Below, one piece after another: positions 63,215-64,000 of a stretch of 64,000 nt of DNA (the stretch's first letter is position 1; each line of letters begins with the position of its first letter). The DNA is from Methanomassiliicoccales archaeon (lineage in GTDB: Archaea > Thermoplasmatota > Thermoplasmata > Methanomassiliicoccales > JACIVX01). The DNA lies in contig JARYLV010000002.1 of NCBI GenBank assembly GCA_029907465.1, positions 62,001 to 126,000 on the forward strand, in the 5' to 3' direction. The notes under the pieces are model-generated. The model was not told the DNA's origin and ran no database searches. It worked only from the letters and a program-made list of their open reading frames with translations. The position numbers were made by a program, and so were the translations under genes.

Positions 63215-63402
63215 GTAGAGAAAATCCGCCCTCATGAGAAAAAGTTGATTCTATCAATTACTCTCACCCAGATTTCGAAAAAAATAGCAAAACAATATTG
63301 ATTAGGGAGCTCCAGATATCTGTCCCGGCGAAAGGATTATAAACAAATGTCATTATGTCCATCCCATCTCACTTGTGTGCTTGATTAGTTGAGTGTGGCT
63401 TT

Positions 63403-64000
63403 ATGACAGAACTCCTAGAGGAGCTCGAGAAAAAGCGGCAGATCGCGAACAACGAAGCGGAGCGACATCGACGCCTTCGTGATGAGCTAAACGAGAAGAC
63501 GAAGGAGTGGGTTGAGAAGCGGGACCAGTTGAATGCAAAGGTAAGGGAGCTCGTCGAGGAGGCTTCGAAACATAAGGAAATGCGGGACACCCTAAACGCC
63601 CAGGTTAAGGAGGCGAAGGAGAACAGGGATCTCTGGAACAAGAAGGTCAGTGAACTCAATGAAAAGGTGATGAAACTCAAGAAAGAGAATCTGCCGAAAA
63701 ATGGGCCTCCAATTTCGAGGCTTAAGAGGGATTTGAAGAATCTTGAGTTCAAACAGATGACATCAGTTCTCACCCCTGAAAAGGAAAGGGAACTGATCGA
63801 GATGATTTCACAGCTTCAGTTACAGATTAAAGAAAGGGAGAAGGCCCTCGAGCAGAATGCCGAGATCAAGAACGCGGTCAAAGAATTGAGAGAAGCGCGG
63901 GAAAAAGCAGAAATGTATCATAAGATGGTCGCTGAGTTAGCTGAAAAAGCACAGGCTGAACACGATAAGATGATCGAGCTTTACGAGCAGGCGGATAAAC
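63403..64000 (+). CDS. Coiled-coil protein (COG1340-like), 3' partial
   Basis: Open frame of at least 199 codons running off the window. The product is almost entirely charged heptad sequence: LLEELEKKRQIANNEAERHR, KRDQLNAKVRELVEEASKHK, then RDTLNAQVKEAKENRDLW and a second coil after a break at LPKNGPPISRLKRD. It resembles the archaeal coiled-coil proteins of COG1340, whose role is unknown. Start ATG 63403. The minus-strand frame in this region is a shadow of the coiled-coil composition. Confidence 0.8.
   Translation, partial: MTELLEELEKKRQIANNEAERHRRLRDELNEKTKEWVEKRDQLNAKVRELVEEASKHKEMRDTLNAQVKEAKENRDLWNKKVSELNEKVMKLKKENLPKNGPPISRLKRDLKNLEFKQMTSVLTPEKERELIEMISQLQLQIKEREKALEQNAEIKNAVKELREAREKAEMYHKMVAELAEKAQAEHDKMIELYEQADK

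Noticed and set aside
63369-63773. 134-codon minus-strand frame near the window end
   Set aside because: Ser/Phe-rich mirror of the coiled-coil gene on the plus strand, which has a proper start and heptad pattern.

Overview
The window is archaeal DNA, most likely from an anaerobic member of the Thermoplasmatota/Methanomassiliicoccales side of the Euryarchaeota; this is an inference from gene content, with no marker tree. Archaeal markers include the RFC large subunit, Taw1, FttA/aCPSF1 next to the proteasome beta subunit, archaeal phosphoglycerate mutase, an S19e-PDCD5-L39e-L31e-eIF6 cluster, MptE, an archaeal SRP RNA and an archaeal-type LeuRS. Anaerobic life is suggested by a four-subunit 2-oxoacid:ferredoxin oxidoreductase and an oxygen-sensitive NrdD. 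An FmdE-domain protein and a methanogenesis-marker-2-like protein are present, but neither proves methanogenesis.

Layout. 1-4.1 kb: the end of a surface protein, an OB-fold protein, then two overlapping, closely related serine recombinases in AT-rich DNA (a probable mobile element). 4.1-9.2 kb: information processing and proteolysis (rfcL, taw1, fttA, psmB). 9.4-18.4 kb: a type IV pilus/Tad-like cluster (membrane platform, ATPase, Cys-rich partner, two pilin-like proteins) interrupted by a U32 peptidase gene. 18.5-24.6 kb: apgM, a small paralogous family member, tRNA-Leu, an exosome-associated RNA-binding protein and the porCDAB operon. 24.8-26.2 kb: a ribbon-helix-helix regulator followed by a truncated FtsZ-like GTPase behind a perfect inverted-repeat operator. 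26.4-33.4 kb: leuS, an MMPL/RND exporter and ubiX. 33.6-39.7 kb: the ribosomal cluster, an MBL-fold protein, a zinc-ribbon membrane protein, DUF373, mptE and cutA. 40-48.2 kb: a complete peptide ABC transporter whose binding protein is fused to PKD domains, plus two small membrane proteins. 48.2-63 kb: a second copy of the small paralogous family, a site-2 protease, nrdD, a winged-helix protein, a PurM-like protein, SRP RNA, a cysteine hydrolase, marC, a methyltransferase, a candidate structured RNA, tRNA-Ala with a D-loop intron, purB, and a GvpD/KaiC-like ATPase with two winged-helix regulators. The window ends inside a coiled-coil protein.

The observations most worth following up are: (1) a 19-nt bulge-helix-bulge intron in the D-loop of tRNA-Ala(CGC); (2) an RHH regulator/truncated FtsZ-like operon with a symmetric operator; (3) three genes with a good Shine-Dalgarno sequence and a conserved N-terminus but only CTG or ATC where a start codon should be; (4) a ~110-nt intergenic sequence with nested complementary arms and a terminal T-run that looks like an unassigned structured RNA; (5) a tandem pair of short serine recombinases with a palindrome at the promoter.
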